A DNA stretch of 64,000 nucleotides. Origin: Gudongella sp034006985. Its GTDB lineage: Bacteria; Bacillota; Clostridia; Tissierellales; Tissierellaceae. The stretch spans positions 1 to 64,000 of the forward strand of contig JAVERT010000008.1 in assembly GCA_034006985.1 (NCBI GenBank), written 5' to 3'. A program made the translations under genes and the position numbers. This document shows, piece by piece, positions 44,791-53,688 of this stretch (the first letter of the stretch is position 1; every line of letters begins with the position of its first letter). The notes beneath the pieces were generated by a model. The model ran no database searches, had not been told where the DNA came from, and saw nothing but the letters and a program-made list of their open reading frames with translations.

Positions 44791-45882
44791 ATGATGAAGC
44801 GTACAATTGGTATTTTGCTTGTAGTATTGATGATGGTTTCAGTACTTACAGCTTGCGGACAGCCTGCGCCTGCTGAGCCAGAAGAACCTGCAATGGAAAA
44901 TGGTGAAGCTGTGGATGATAATGTTCATTTTGCAATTCTTTTTGGAACTGGTGGACTAGGAGATAACGGTTATAATGATGAAGTTAATAAAGGTTGTGAA
45001 ATGGCAGTAGAACAGCTAGGTGCTACATATGATTACGCGGAACCTAGAGATATAAGTGAATTTGAAACACAATTGAGAATGTTTGCTGATACGGGAGAGT
45101 ACGATACAATTATTGCTATTAGCTCAGAACAAGCTGATGCACTAAAGATGGTTGCTGAGGATTATCCTGAACAAAGATTTACAATGCTAGATACAATAAT
45201 CGAAGGATATGACAATATTAAATGTATTACTGCTTCACATCCTGAGCAACATTTTCTTTCAGGAATGTTAGCAGGAATTGCAACTCAAGATGATAGATTT
45301 GAACTTAGCAACCCAGAAAATATAGTTGGATTTTGCATTGCAATGGATACACCAACATCTAGAGGACAAGCTTCTGGATTTTTAGCAGGAGCTAAATATG
45401 TAAATCCAGATATTGAAATATTTACAAATTTCATTGGAAGTTATACTGATCCTGTTACTGCAAAAGAACTTGCGCTAGTAATGTATGAACGAGGAGCAGA
45501 TATAGTTAGTGTAAATGCAGGAAGTTCTTCACAAGGAGTATTTGCTGCAGCTCAAGAAGTAAATAGATATGTAATTGGAACTTCTCTTGAGATGGTAGAG
45601 CCTGAAGTAACGCTTAGTACATCTGTAAAAAAAGTATGGAATTTCATAGTACAAGAAGTAGATTCGCTTGACAAAGGAACTTGGGAGCCTGGATTTGTAG
45701 TGCTCGGTATAGCTCAAGGTGTTTGCGACTATGATGTAGAGGGACTTGATGTTGTAATACCAGATGATGTTATAGCAATTTTGGACGGAGCAAAACAAAG
45801 CATAGCTAGTGGAGATCTTGTATTACCAACTGATTTAGATCAAGTTGATGAATGGGCAGCAAACAATCAATTAAATAAATAA
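44791..45882 (+). CDS. BMP-family (PnrA/Med-like) nucleoside-binding lipoprotein
   Basis: A 363-residue lipoprotein with a lipobox at Cys22 (VLTAC), followed by a basic membrane protein domain: HFAILFGTGGLGDNGYNDEVNKGCEMA, EQHFLSGMLAGIA and GFCIAMDTPTSRGQASGFLAGAKYVNPDIEI. Characterised members (PnrA, BmpA relatives) bind purine and other nucleosides for an ABC importer. It is followed by a terminator hairpin and then the ATPase and permease genes, a common layout that lets the binding protein be made in excess. Confidence 0.92.
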   Translation: MMKRTIGILLVVLMMVSVLTACGQPAPAEPEEPAMENGEAVDDNVHFAILFGTGGLGDNGYNDEVNKGCEMAVEQLGATYDYAEPRDISEFETQLRMFADTGEYDTIIAISSEQADALKMVAEDYPEQRFTMLDTIIEGYDNIKCITASHPEQHFLSGMLAGIATQDDRFELSNPENIVGFCIAMDTPTSRGQASGFLAGAKYVNPDIEIFTNFIGSYTDPVTAKELALVMYERGADIVSVNAGSSSQGVFAAAQEVNRYVIGTSLEMVEPEVTLSTSVKKVWNFIVQEVDSLDKGTWEPGFVVLGIAQGVCDYDVEGLDVVIPDDVIAILDGAKQSIASGDLVLPTDLDQVDEWAANNQLNK

Positions 45883-45926
45883 GCTATTTAATAAAACACA
45901 TAATAGCAATACTCATATTAATAATA

Positions 45927-45950
45927 AATAGCCGGGGAACCGGCTATTTT
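45927..45950 (+). terminator. Intraoperonic terminator between binding protein and ATPase genes
   Basis: AAATAGCCGG and CCGGCTATTT form a ten-bp stem with loop GGAA and a short T tail. It could cause partial termination and a higher yield of the binding protein. Confidence 0.85.
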
Positions 45951-46010
45951 CAATAGAAATGTGAAAACGTCTATGCAAACTTTATTAGGATGTATTTGGA
46001 GGGGAATAAT

Positions 46011-47540
46011 ATGGATTTAATCAGGATGGAAAAGATTACAAAAACATACCCTGGTACAGTTGCCTTGAATAGAGTGGATTTCCATCTTGAAAAACAGGAA
46101 ATAGTTTCTCTTTTAGGTGAGAATGGAGCTGGAAAGTCTACATTGATGAAAATTCTTTATGGTATGACTGCACCAGATTCGGGTGATATATATTATCGTG
46201 GAGAAAAGGTTTCATTTAAGAAACCTATGGATGCTATAAAAAATGGTATATGTATGGTTCATCAGCATTTTATGTTAGTTCAAGCATTTACCGTAACAGA
46301 AAACATAATTGCCGGAAGTGAACCAGTTAACAGTGGGTTTGTTGATATAAAAAAAGCTCGTAAAGAAGTAAATGAATTGATTGAAAAATTTCACTTTAAT
46401 ATAGACCCAGATATAAGGGTTGAAGAACTATCCGTTGGAGAACAGCAAAGGGTTGAAATTTTAAAGGTGCTATATAGAAAAGCGGGAATCATTATACTTG
46501 ACGAACCAACAGCTGTGTTGACTCCACAAGAAGTAAATGATTTATTTGTTATATTAAAACAGTTACGTGATGATGGGAAAAGTATAATCATAATTACTCA
46601 CAAACTAAAAGAGACAAAGGTTCTTGCGGATAGAGTAGTTATACTAAGAGATGGGAAATTGATTAGCGATAATACAAAACCATCAGAGGTTACAACTAAG
46701 CAATTATCCGAAATGATGGTAGGACGAGAAATTAATTTGCAAACTCGTAGACCGACTTCTTCTAAAGGGGATGTTTCTCTTAGAGTTTCAAATTTAACAG
46801 TAATAGTAGATGGAAGGCCAAGGGTGAAGGATGTATCATTTAATGTTCATTCAGGAGAGATATTAGGAGTAGCCGGAGTTGAAGGAAATGGGCAGACGCA
46901 ATTAATTGAAGCTCTTACAGGCCTTTGTAAACCTGAATCCATGGAGCTTATGCTTAAAGACAAGCAGATCTCTGGAACAAGTGATAATTTTCTTAAAGCC
47001 GGTATAGCTCATATCCCTGAGGATAGGTTATCTATGGGATTGGTTAAAGAGATGTCGATACAGGACAATATAATACTGGGATATCATCGAGAAAGTGATT
47101 TTTGTTTAAATAATGGACTTTTAAAGAAAAAAGAAATACACGAGTATGCAGAAAATCTTAAAGATAAATTTGGAATAAAAGCTCCTAATACTGAAGTAGC
47201 TGTAAGTTCGCTATCGGGTGGGAACCAACAGAAGATAATAATAGCGCGTGCATTTAGCAGAAATCCAGAAGCAATAATAATTGCACATCCTACTCGTGGA
47301 GTAGATGTTGGAGCGATGGAGTATATTCATCAGCAACTTATTGAATTAAGAGACAATGGTGCAGCAATCTTGTTGATATCCGCTGATTTAGATGAAGTTC
47401 GTACTTTAAGCGATAGATTATTGGTGCTTTTTGAAGGGGAAATAGTTTCAGAAAGCATGCCAGGTGAATTAAATGAAATTGAAATGGGTCTATTAATGAC
47501 CGGAGGGCGAACAATGATTGAAGTGGGGGATAAATCATGA
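46011..47540 (+). CDS. Nucleoside ABC importer ATPase (two ABC domains)
   Basis: A 509-residue protein with two tandem ABC domains, as in NupA/RbsA-like importers. Domain 1 has Walker A GENGAGKST, VEELSVGEQQRVEILKVLYR and IIILDEPTAVLTP. Domain 2 has VEGNGQTQLIEALTG, AVSSLSGGNQQKIIIARAF and AIIIAHPTRGVDVGA, where the degenerate second Walker region is usual. ATG 46011 follows GGAGGGG by 7 bases. It overlaps the first permease gene by 4 bases. Confidence 0.92.
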   Translation: MDLIRMEKITKTYPGTVALNRVDFHLEKQEIVSLLGENGAGKSTLMKILYGMTAPDSGDIYYRGEKVSFKKPMDAIKNGICMVHQHFMLVQAFTVTENIIAGSEPVNSGFVDIKKARKEVNELIEKFHFNIDPDIRVEELSVGEQQRVEILKVLYRKAGIIILDEPTAVLTPQEVNDLFVILKQLRDDGKSIIIITHKLKETKVLADRVVILRDGKLISDNTKPSEVTTKQLSEMMVGREINLQTRRPTSSKGDVSLRVSNLTVIVDGRPRVKDVSFNVHSGEILGVAGVEGNGQTQLIEALTGLCKPESMELMLKDKQISGTSDNFLKAGIAHIPEDRLSMGLVKEMSIQDNIILGYHRESDFCLNNGLLKKKEIHEYAENLKDKFGIKAPNTEVAVSSLSGGNQQKIIIARAFSRNPEAIIIAHPTRGVDVGAMEYIHQQLIELRDNGAAILLISADLDEVRTLSDRLLVLFEGEIVSESMPGELNEIEMGLLMTGGRTMIEVGDKS

Positions 47541-48643
47541 CTGATAATATGAAAAGTGTTAAAAAAATTCAGAGAAGACAATCCTTTGCAAATTCGATAG
47601 GTGCCTTGATTTTTTCTTTGCTACTTGGGATGGTTTTTATATATGTGATTGGATATTCGCCTATAGAAAGCTACAAAGCAATATTTGGAGTTTCGCTTGG
47701 TACAGTTAAGGGTTTTGCTCTTTCTTTGAGTCAAGCTACTCCTCTTATGTTTACTGGAATGTCGTTTGCTTTGGCTTACAGGGTTAAAATGATAAATACT
47801 GGTGCAGAGGGGCAGTTGTATATTGGCGCATTGTGTGCAGCGTTAGTGGGTGTTTATGTAACCAGTTTGCCTGGGATTGTTCATGTATCCTTGGCATTGA
47901 TAGTAGCCTTTATTGCAGGGGGGCTGATTGCTGGCGCTGTAGCACTTGCTAAGGCATATACTGGAGCTAATGAAATAATACTAACTTTGATGCTTAACTC
48001 TGTAATAATATTTTTTACAAGCTATCTTGTAAATGGTCCATTAAAACCACCTTCAAGTGGAGTAGGACAAACTGAGAGAATCGCAGAATCGGCACAGTTA
48101 ACAAGATTAATACCACAAACTCAATTGACAACAGCTATAATTTTAGCAATAGTTGTAGCATTGTTAGTACAATTTTTATTAGATAGAACTGTATTTGGTT
48201 ATGAAGTCAAAGTAACAGGACAGAACTTTAAGGCGGCAAAAGTCGCAGGTATCAATGTTTCTAAAATATCTATACTTACTTTTGCATTAAGTGGTGCAAT
48301 AGCTGGATTAGGTGGTGCAGCAATGGTACTTGGAGTAAATTATAGATTTGTTGAGGGTTTTTCCCCAGGATATGGATTTGCAGGTATTTCTATAGCTGCT
48401 TTGGCAGCTTATAGCCCATTGGCAGTTATTCCTTCTGCCCTACTTATTGGAGTCCTTAGGGCAGGTACAATTACCCTTAGTAGAACAACCTCGATTCCTG
48501 TGGAATTAGTCGATCTGATTCAAGTATTAGTTATTATATTTGTAGCGGCACCAACCATGATTAAACCTATTTATAAGATAAAAGACAAAATTGTAGAAAA
48601 GTTTAAAACTAGAGGAAAAACCCATGGGGGTGAGGAACTATGA
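47537..48643 (+). CDS. Nucleoside ABC importer permease 1
   Basis: A 368-residue permease of the RbsC/YufP (NupB-like) family with about nine hydrophobic helices. MINTGAEGQLYIGALCAALVG and YTGANEIILTLMLNSVIIFFTSYLVNGPL are typical of the nucleoside-uptake branch. It forms a heterodimer with the product of the next gene, overlapping it by 4 bases. Confidence 0.92.
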   Translation: MTDNMKSVKKIQRRQSFANSIGALIFSLLLGMVFIYVIGYSPIESYKAIFGVSLGTVKGFALSLSQATPLMFTGMSFALAYRVKMINTGAEGQLYIGALCAALVGVYVTSLPGIVHVSLALIVAFIAGGLIAGAVALAKAYTGANEIILTLMLNSVIIFFTSYLVNGPLKPPSSGVGQTERIAESAQLTRLIPQTQLTTAIILAIVVALLVQFLLDRTVFGYEVKVTGQNFKAAKVAGINVSKISILTFALSGAIAGLGGAAMVLGVNYRFVEGFSPGYGFAGISIAALAAYSPLAVIPSALLIGVLRAGTITLSRTTSIPVELVDLIQVLVIIFVAAPTMIKPIYKIKDKIVEKFKTRGKTHGGEEL

Positions 48644-49557
48644 TATTCACCACAGATTTGATACTTTCAATTTTAGCATCTACTTTGCGTAGAGCAGTTC
48701 CACTTTTATTGGCATCTCTAGGAGGAACTTTTTCAATGAGAGCAGGAGTAATTGACCTTGGACTTGAAGGAATGATGCTTGCAGGGGCTTTCTTTGGTGT
48801 AATGGGAGCTAATATAACAGGAAGTGCTTGGATGGGATTATTAATCGGAGTTTTATTTGGCATGATATTTTCTCTTTTACATGCTGTATTGCATGTAAGC
48901 TATAAGGTTAATGGCTCAATTAGCGGTATGGTAATAAATCTACTTGCAGCTGCAGTAACGCCACTTATGCTAAATGAATATTTTGGAATGAGTGGAAAAT
49001 CCTCAATGGTAGAAAGCTTTACCAATCCTCATTGGGAATGGTTGGATAATATACCGATTATAGGCCCAATACTTGGAGGACAGAATATATTATTTTATTT
49101 ATCAATAATTCTAGTAGCGATCAGTTGGGTATTTTTATATAAATCTAAATTTGGGCTTAGAATGAGAATGGTTGGCGAAAATCCGGAGGCAGCAAGTGCT
49201 GTTGGATTAAATGTAAAAGCATATAAGTACTTTGGGGTTCTTATGAGTGGTTGTTTTGCTGGACTAGGTGGAGTTTATCTTTCTCTAGGACAGATGAATT
49301 TGTTTGTTGAGAATATGACAGCAGGTAGAGGATATATAGCAGTAGTAATAAATGCGTTTGGACGATTTAATCCACTAGGTTCTTTTATAGGGAGTATATT
49401 CTTTGGATTTTTTGATGCAGTTCAAACCGTATTCCAAAGCTTCTTCCCATCCCAACTAGTAATGATGACACCTTACTTGGTGACTATTATTGTTATTCTA
49501 TTTGGATTAAAAAGTGGTAGATCACCGGCAGGTACTGGAAAACATATTGAGAATTAG
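48640..49557 (+). CDS. Nucleoside ABC importer permease 2
   Basis: A 305-residue permease of the YufQ (NupC-like) family: LRRAVPLLLASLGGTFSMRAGVIDLGLEGMMLAGAFFGV at the N-terminus and MRMVGENPEAASAVGLNVKAYKYFGVLMSGCFAGLGGVYLSLG in the middle. It completes the nucleoside importer and ends 53 bases before the isomerase gene, so uptake and breakdown genes likely share a transcript. Confidence 0.92.
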   Translation: MIFTTDLILSILASTLRRAVPLLLASLGGTFSMRAGVIDLGLEGMMLAGAFFGVMGANITGSAWMGLLIGVLFGMIFSLLHAVLHVSYKVNGSISGMVINLLAAAVTPLMLNEYFGMSGKSSMVESFTNPHWEWLDNIPIIGPILGGQNILFYLSIILVAISWVFLYKSKFGLRMRMVGENPEAASAVGLNVKAYKYFGVLMSGCFAGLGGVYLSLGQMNLFVENMTAGRGYIAVVINAFGRFNPLGSFIGSIFFGFFDAVQTVFQSFFPSQLVMMTPYLVTIIVILFGLKSGRSPAGTGKHIEN

Positions 49558-49610
49558 TATGGAAGAAAAAGATGGATTAAAGCTATAAATATATGATAAG
49601 GGGAATCTAA

Positions 49611-50666
49611 ATGAGTAAATTTGAACAGTTAAATGCTCTGTGGAAAGAGGAGAAGTTAATTCTTCCTATTTGGTATGATAATGGAAATATTTTGATTATA
49701 GATCAAAAAAAATTACCGTTTAAAGAAGAAATATATAGACTAGATAAAGTAAGTGATTTGGCTATTGCCATTAAGGATATGACAATACGAGGTTCAGGTG
49801 CGATAGGGATAGCAGGAGCTTATGGAATACTTCTATCTGCAATTGAGAATAAAGGGGATAGACAAAGTATAATAACAGCAGGGAAGCTACTTAAAGCTAC
49901 AAGACCAACAGCAGTAAATTTAATGAAAACTGTAGATGAAATGATTTATGCTTTAGAAAGCTATACCGGAAATGATGTTATAGAATTTTTAGAAGAAAAG
50001 GCTATTGAAATAATTACTAGGCAGCTAAAATATGAGAGAGTTTTAGGTAGATTTGGAGCAGAATTAATTGAAGATGGAGATAATATCTTAACGCATTGCC
50101 ATTCAGGAGCTTTTGCTGGAGCAGGATTTGGTGGAAGAGCACTTTCAGTTATTAGAACAGCTCATGAGATGGGAAAAAAAATTCACGTGTACACAAGTGA
50201 AACTAGGCCATATCTTCAAGGTGCGAGAATAACAGCATATGAGTTAATGAAGTGGGGGATACCGCATACACTTATAACAGATGGTATGAGTGGGTATTTA
50301 ATGCGTTTAGGTAAAATACAAAAGATAGTTGTTGGATCAGATAGAATTGCCGCAAATGGAGATCTTTTAAATAAGGTTGGAACTTATATGCATGCTCTTG
50401 CAGCTAAAGCAAATAATGTCCCATTTTATACAGCAACTTCAAGTCACACAATTGACTATAATCTTAAAAATGGAATGGAAGCAAAAGTAGAATTTAGGGA
50501 TGAAAATGAGGTAACAAGTTTAAATGGAAATAGGATAGCTTTAGAAGGTACAAGAGCTCTTTATCCATCATTTGATGTAACACCAAATGAACTAATAGCA
50601 GGGATAATTACTGAAAAAGGTGTTATGAGAGCACCTTATACAGAAAGTCTATTAAAAGTTAAATAG
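49611..50666 (+). CDS. MtnA/DrdI-like aldose-1-phosphate isomerase
   Basis: A 351-residue protein of the MtnA/eIF2B-related family, which opens 5-substituted ribose 1-phosphates to ribulose 1-phosphates. Cys163 and Asp244 match the catalytic Cys and Asp of MtnA; the surroundings GSGAIGIAGAYG, YLQGARITAYELM and GSDRIAANGDLLNKVGTY are well conserved. The HCHSGAFAGAG loop departs from the HCNAGALAT usual in MtnA. No mtnK, mtnW/E2 or mtnD gene is present, so it serves a phosphorolytic route rather than the methionine salvage pathway. Confidence 0.85.
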   Translation: MSKFEQLNALWKEEKLILPIWYDNGNILIIDQKKLPFKEEIYRLDKVSDLAIAIKDMTIRGSGAIGIAGAYGILLSAIENKGDRQSIITAGKLLKATRPTAVNLMKTVDEMIYALESYTGNDVIEFLEEKAIEIITRQLKYERVLGRFGAELIEDGDNILTHCHSGAFAGAGFGGRALSVIRTAHEMGKKIHVYTSETRPYLQGARITAYELMKWGIPHTLITDGMSGYLMRLGKIQKIVVGSDRIAANGDLLNKVGTYMHALAAKANNVPFYTATSSHTIDYNLKNGMEAKVEFRDENEVTSLNGNRIALEGTRALYPSFDVTPNELIAGIITEKGVMRAPYTESLLKVK

Positions 50667-50681
50667 CAAGGAGGAGTAACT

Positions 50682-51401
50682 ATGGATTTAAAAGCACCGA
50701 CTCATCATATATCAGCACAAAAAGGAGAAATTGCAAAAACAGTTTTAATGCCAGGAGACCCGTTAAGAGCAAAATTTATTGCAGAGAGCTTTCTAGAAGA
50801 TGTGGTTCAGGTAAATGCAATCAGATGTATGTATGCTTATACAGGAACCTACAAAGGTAAAAAAGTATCTGTTATGGCAAGTGGTATAGGAGCGCCAACA
50901 ATGGGAGTTCATGCTTGGGAGCTTTATCACTTATATGATGTTGAGAATATAATAAGAGTGGGTACAACTGGTGGAATTCATCCAGATTTGGAAATAGGAG
51001 ATTTGGTATTTGCCATGGGTGCTTGCTATAATACCCCCTATGCAGATCAACATAAATTAGCTGGGACATTTTCTGCGATAGCTGATTATAAGCTTATGAG
51101 AAAAGGGATTGATAAAGCTGAGGAAATGGGCGTAAAACATATGGTTGGCAATGTATACTCAAGTGATGTATTTTATCCTGAATTCGGGATGGAAGATAAT
51201 CAAAATTGGGCTAACATGGGTGTCTTATCTGTTGAAATGGAAACTGCTGCACTTTACATAGTTGCAGCAAGAGCGGGTAAAAAAGCTATGTCTATTTTAA
51301 CAGTATCAGACCATGTGATAAGAGGAGAAAAAGCATCAGCAGAGATAAGAGAAAAGAAGTTTACAAATATGATGGAAATTGCTCTTCATATTGCGGAATA
51401 G
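50682..51401 (+). CDS. deoD: Purine nucleoside phosphorylase, DeoD type
   Basis: A 239-residue hexameric-type purine nucleoside phosphorylase, which converts purine (deoxy)nucleosides plus phosphate to the free base and (deoxy)ribose 1-phosphate. Diagnostic segments are TVLMPGDPLRAKFIAE, IRVGTTGGIHPDL, SVEMETAALYIVAA and LTVSDHVIRGE with the catalytic Asp. It lies between the isomerase and the aldolase genes in one operon and would feed the isomerase directly. AAGGAGG precedes the ATG. Confidence 0.94.
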   Translation: MDLKAPTHHISAQKGEIAKTVLMPGDPLRAKFIAESFLEDVVQVNAIRCMYAYTGTYKGKKVSVMASGIGAPTMGVHAWELYHLYDVENIIRVGTTGGIHPDLEIGDLVFAMGACYNTPYADQHKLAGTFSAIADYKLMRKGIDKAEEMGVKHMVGNVYSSDVFYPEFGMEDNQNWANMGVLSVEMETAALYIVAARAGKKAMSILTVSDHVIRGEKASAEIREKKFTNMMEIALHIAE

Positions 51402-51414
51402 AGAGGAGAAATAA

Positions 51415-52017
51415 ATGAATAATTTAGAGGTATTAAAACAAGAATTAGTACATTATTCAAGACGTTGCTACGAGAGAAATATGATTTCTGCTACAGGAGG
51501 AAATATTAGTATAAGAGTGCCCGGAGAAAATGCAATGTTAATTAAGGCATCAGGATGTGCTTTTAGCGATATGACAGTAGATGATGTTATACTAGCCGAT
51601 TTTGAGGGGAATATAATAGAAGGAGATAAGCAAATTTCTAAAGAATGGAGATTTCATTCTGGAATATATAAGGAAAGAGAAGATATAAATTCAGTTGTCC
51701 ATATACATCCACCGTATGCAACAGCAGTTGCAAATACTATGGATCATTTGCCTTTAGTTACAAATCACGCAAAGGTTTATCTTAAAGATGTTCCTACAAT
51801 TGGGATTGCATCATCAGGTTCAGAAGAATTAGGTGAAAATGCAGTTGCTCCATTTAAAGGTAGTGATAGAATTGCAGTATTAATGGAAGAACATGGAATT
51901 ATTTCTGCGAATATTAATATTAGAAAGGCTTTTTTCTTAGCAGAGATGCTAGAAGATACTGCTAAAATATATTTATTTAGCCTTTTAAATAAGAAAGGGG
52001 CAAAAGATGAAAGATAA
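51415..52017 (+). CDS. Class II aldolase (AraD/FucA type)
   Basis: A 200-residue zinc-dependent class II aldolase. The predicted zinc ligands are His96 and His98 (VHIHPPYATAVA) and His160 (MEEHGII), with Glu77 as catalytic acid-base; TGGNISIRV matches the phosphate-binding loop. Relatives cleave L-fuculose 1-phosphate or 5-deoxyribulose 1-phosphate to DHAP and an aldehyde. Its position with MtnA-like isomerase and phosphorylases suggests cleavage of (5-deoxy)ribulose 1-phosphate. It overlaps the next gene by 11 bases. Confidence 0.88.
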   Translation: MNNLEVLKQELVHYSRRCYERNMISATGGNISIRVPGENAMLIKASGCAFSDMTVDDVILADFEGNIIEGDKQISKEWRFHSGIYKEREDINSVVHIHPPYATAVANTMDHLPLVTNHAKVYLKDVPTIGIASSGSEELGENAVAPFKGSDRIAVLMEEHGIISANINIRKAFFLAEMLEDTAKIYLFSLLNKKGAKDER

Positions 52018-52843
52018 CAAGACTTGGTCATCAAAGGCAGATAGACCTGAATTAGATGGAGGGATTCAATATCATATAAGATGTGCACCTGGGGATATAG
52101 CAAAGATAGTCTTACTTCCAGGAGATCCTGATAGAGTCCCAAAGATTTCAGCTGATTGGGATAGTTTTGAAGAAAAAGGAAGAAATAGAGAGCATGTTAC
52201 ACATACAGGTATTTTTGAAGGAGTCGCTATATCAGCTTGTTCTACAGGAGCTGGCGGTGGATCTACAGCAAGTGCTATGGAGGGATTGGCAAGTATAGGT
52301 GCTGAAACCTTTATACGAGTTGGAACAACATCTGGGATCCAAGAAGGGATAAAGCCAGGAGATTTAATTATATCAACTGGAGCTGTAAGATATGATGGAA
52401 CCTCCGAAAACTATGTAGCAATAAATTATCCAGCAGTAGCAGACTATGAAGTCAATTTAGCATTAATCGAAGCATGTGAAAAATTGGGATTTACCTATCA
52501 TTTAGGTATAACAGCAACTACTGCATCCTTTTTCTGTGGACAAAACAGAGATGGCTTTGGAGGATATAGACAAAGTTGGTTTGAGACAAGATACGAGGAT
52601 TTAAGAAGAGCTAATGTTATAAACTATGAAATGGAAGCTGCAACGGTATTAACCTTAGCAAATCTATTTAAATTAAGAGCAGGTGCAGTATTTACTGCAA
52701 TAGGGAATAGAGTAACAAATGAATTTTCTTATGAAGGAATTGACAAGAGCATTCAAGTAGCGAGTTTAGCTGCAGTTATCTTAGATGGTTGGGATAAAAA
52801 GAAAAAAGAAAAAGGGAAAAAGTATTATTACCCATCTTTATAA
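52007..52843 (+). CDS. udp: Uridine phosphorylase family protein
   Basis: A 278-residue phosphorylase with VLLPGDPDRVPKI, STGAGGGSTASAMEGLASIGAETFIRVGTTSGIQ and NYEMEAATVLTLANLF, which fit uridine phosphorylase rather than PNP. It would give uracil and ribose 1-phosphate from uridine, letting pyrimidine nucleosides enter the same route. It is the last gene of the cluster, coupled to the aldolase and followed by a terminator. Confidence 0.9.
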   Translation: MKDNKTWSSKADRPELDGGIQYHIRCAPGDIAKIVLLPGDPDRVPKISADWDSFEEKGRNREHVTHTGIFEGVAISACSTGAGGGSTASAMEGLASIGAETFIRVGTTSGIQEGIKPGDLIISTGAVRYDGTSENYVAINYPAVADYEVNLALIEACEKLGFTYHLGITATTASFFCGQNRDGFGGYRQSWFETRYEDLRRANVINYEMEAATVLTLANLFKLRAGAVFTAIGNRVTNEFSYEGIDKSIQVASLAAVILDGWDKKKKEKGKKYYYPSL

Positions 52844-52850
52844 AAAAGTG

Positions 52851-52893
52851 TTGACCCTTTGTTATTAATAACAAAGGGTCAGTTATTATTTTT
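52851..52893 (+). terminator. Terminator of the nucleoside cluster
   Basis: TTGACCCTTTGTTATTAA forms a near-perfect stem with its complement, ending in GTTATTATTTTT. The convergent YjdF-like gene ends at 52886. Confidence 0.9.
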
Positions 52894-53521
52894 GCGCTTC
52901 CATGCTCTTATCGTGAATTTTTCTAAACAATGTCAAGGCAGTTGCAGCTCCGATAATAGCCATTATCATATCCCACTGAGTATCCCATTCATCACCTTGT
53001 AAAGATAAAATGAATGCTTTTGTACAGCCGGATATTTTACAGGCTGCAAATTCCGTTAATTCGTAGGTCGCGCTTATAGCTAGTACAATACTAAAAACTA
53101 TAAAATAAAACATCTTTGACTTCTCTAAATATCCTTTCTTTAAAAGTATTTCTTTAGCCATTAAAGCCGGAGTGAATCCTTGCGCTAAGTGACCCAATCT
53201 ATCATAATAGTTTCTATTTAAATCAAATTGTTTCATTAAAAAATCAAAGAATGGATTAAAAGTATATGTATATTTTGCTCCAATTAGCAATATAATTGCA
53301 TGAATTAGAATTACTAGATATACAAATGATGAAAAACGAAATTTTTTATAAGTTAGTAATATTGGTATACCAAAAATAAGAGTTGGTGCGGCAAGTGGTA
53401 GCCAAGTCATATATGAAAAGGGTTTGATGGCGGACCAGATAAATACTGCAAAAAAGATAAATAGCATAAGTTTGTGGCTAATTTTTACTTCTGAATATTG
53501 AATATCTTCTTTTGAAATCAT
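52886..53521 (-). CDS. DUF2238/YjdF-like membrane protein
   Basis: A 211-residue protein with about six hydrophobic helices. FFDFLMKQFDLNRNYYDRLGHLAQGFTPALMAKEILL and DEWDTQWDMIMAIIGA are the conserved segments of the DUF2238 family, whose role is unknown. The ATG at 53521 follows AAAGAGGTG; the GTG at 53530 is part of that ribosome site. Confidence 0.87.
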   Translation of the reverse strand: MISKEDIQYSEVKISHKLMLFIFFAVFIWSAIKPFSYMTWLPLAAPTLIFGIPILLTYKKFRFSSFVYLVILIHAIILLIGAKYTYTFNPFFDFLMKQFDLNRNYYDRLGHLAQGFTPALMAKEILLKKGYLEKSKMFYFIVFSIVLAISATYELTEFAACKISGCTKAFILSLQGDEWDTQWDMIMAIIGAATALTLFRKIHDKSMEAQK

Positions 53522-53688
53522 ACTTTTCACCTCTTTAAGGACCTAAAAGATTTTGCTATTGAACTTATACCCTAATATAGAAATTATCTGTCAATTGTTA
53601 AACAGTTAAATTTAAAAGTTTTAATTTAAATTATCTTAATTATACGGTACACTATAAGCAATACAAATAAAACCATGGGGGAATTATA

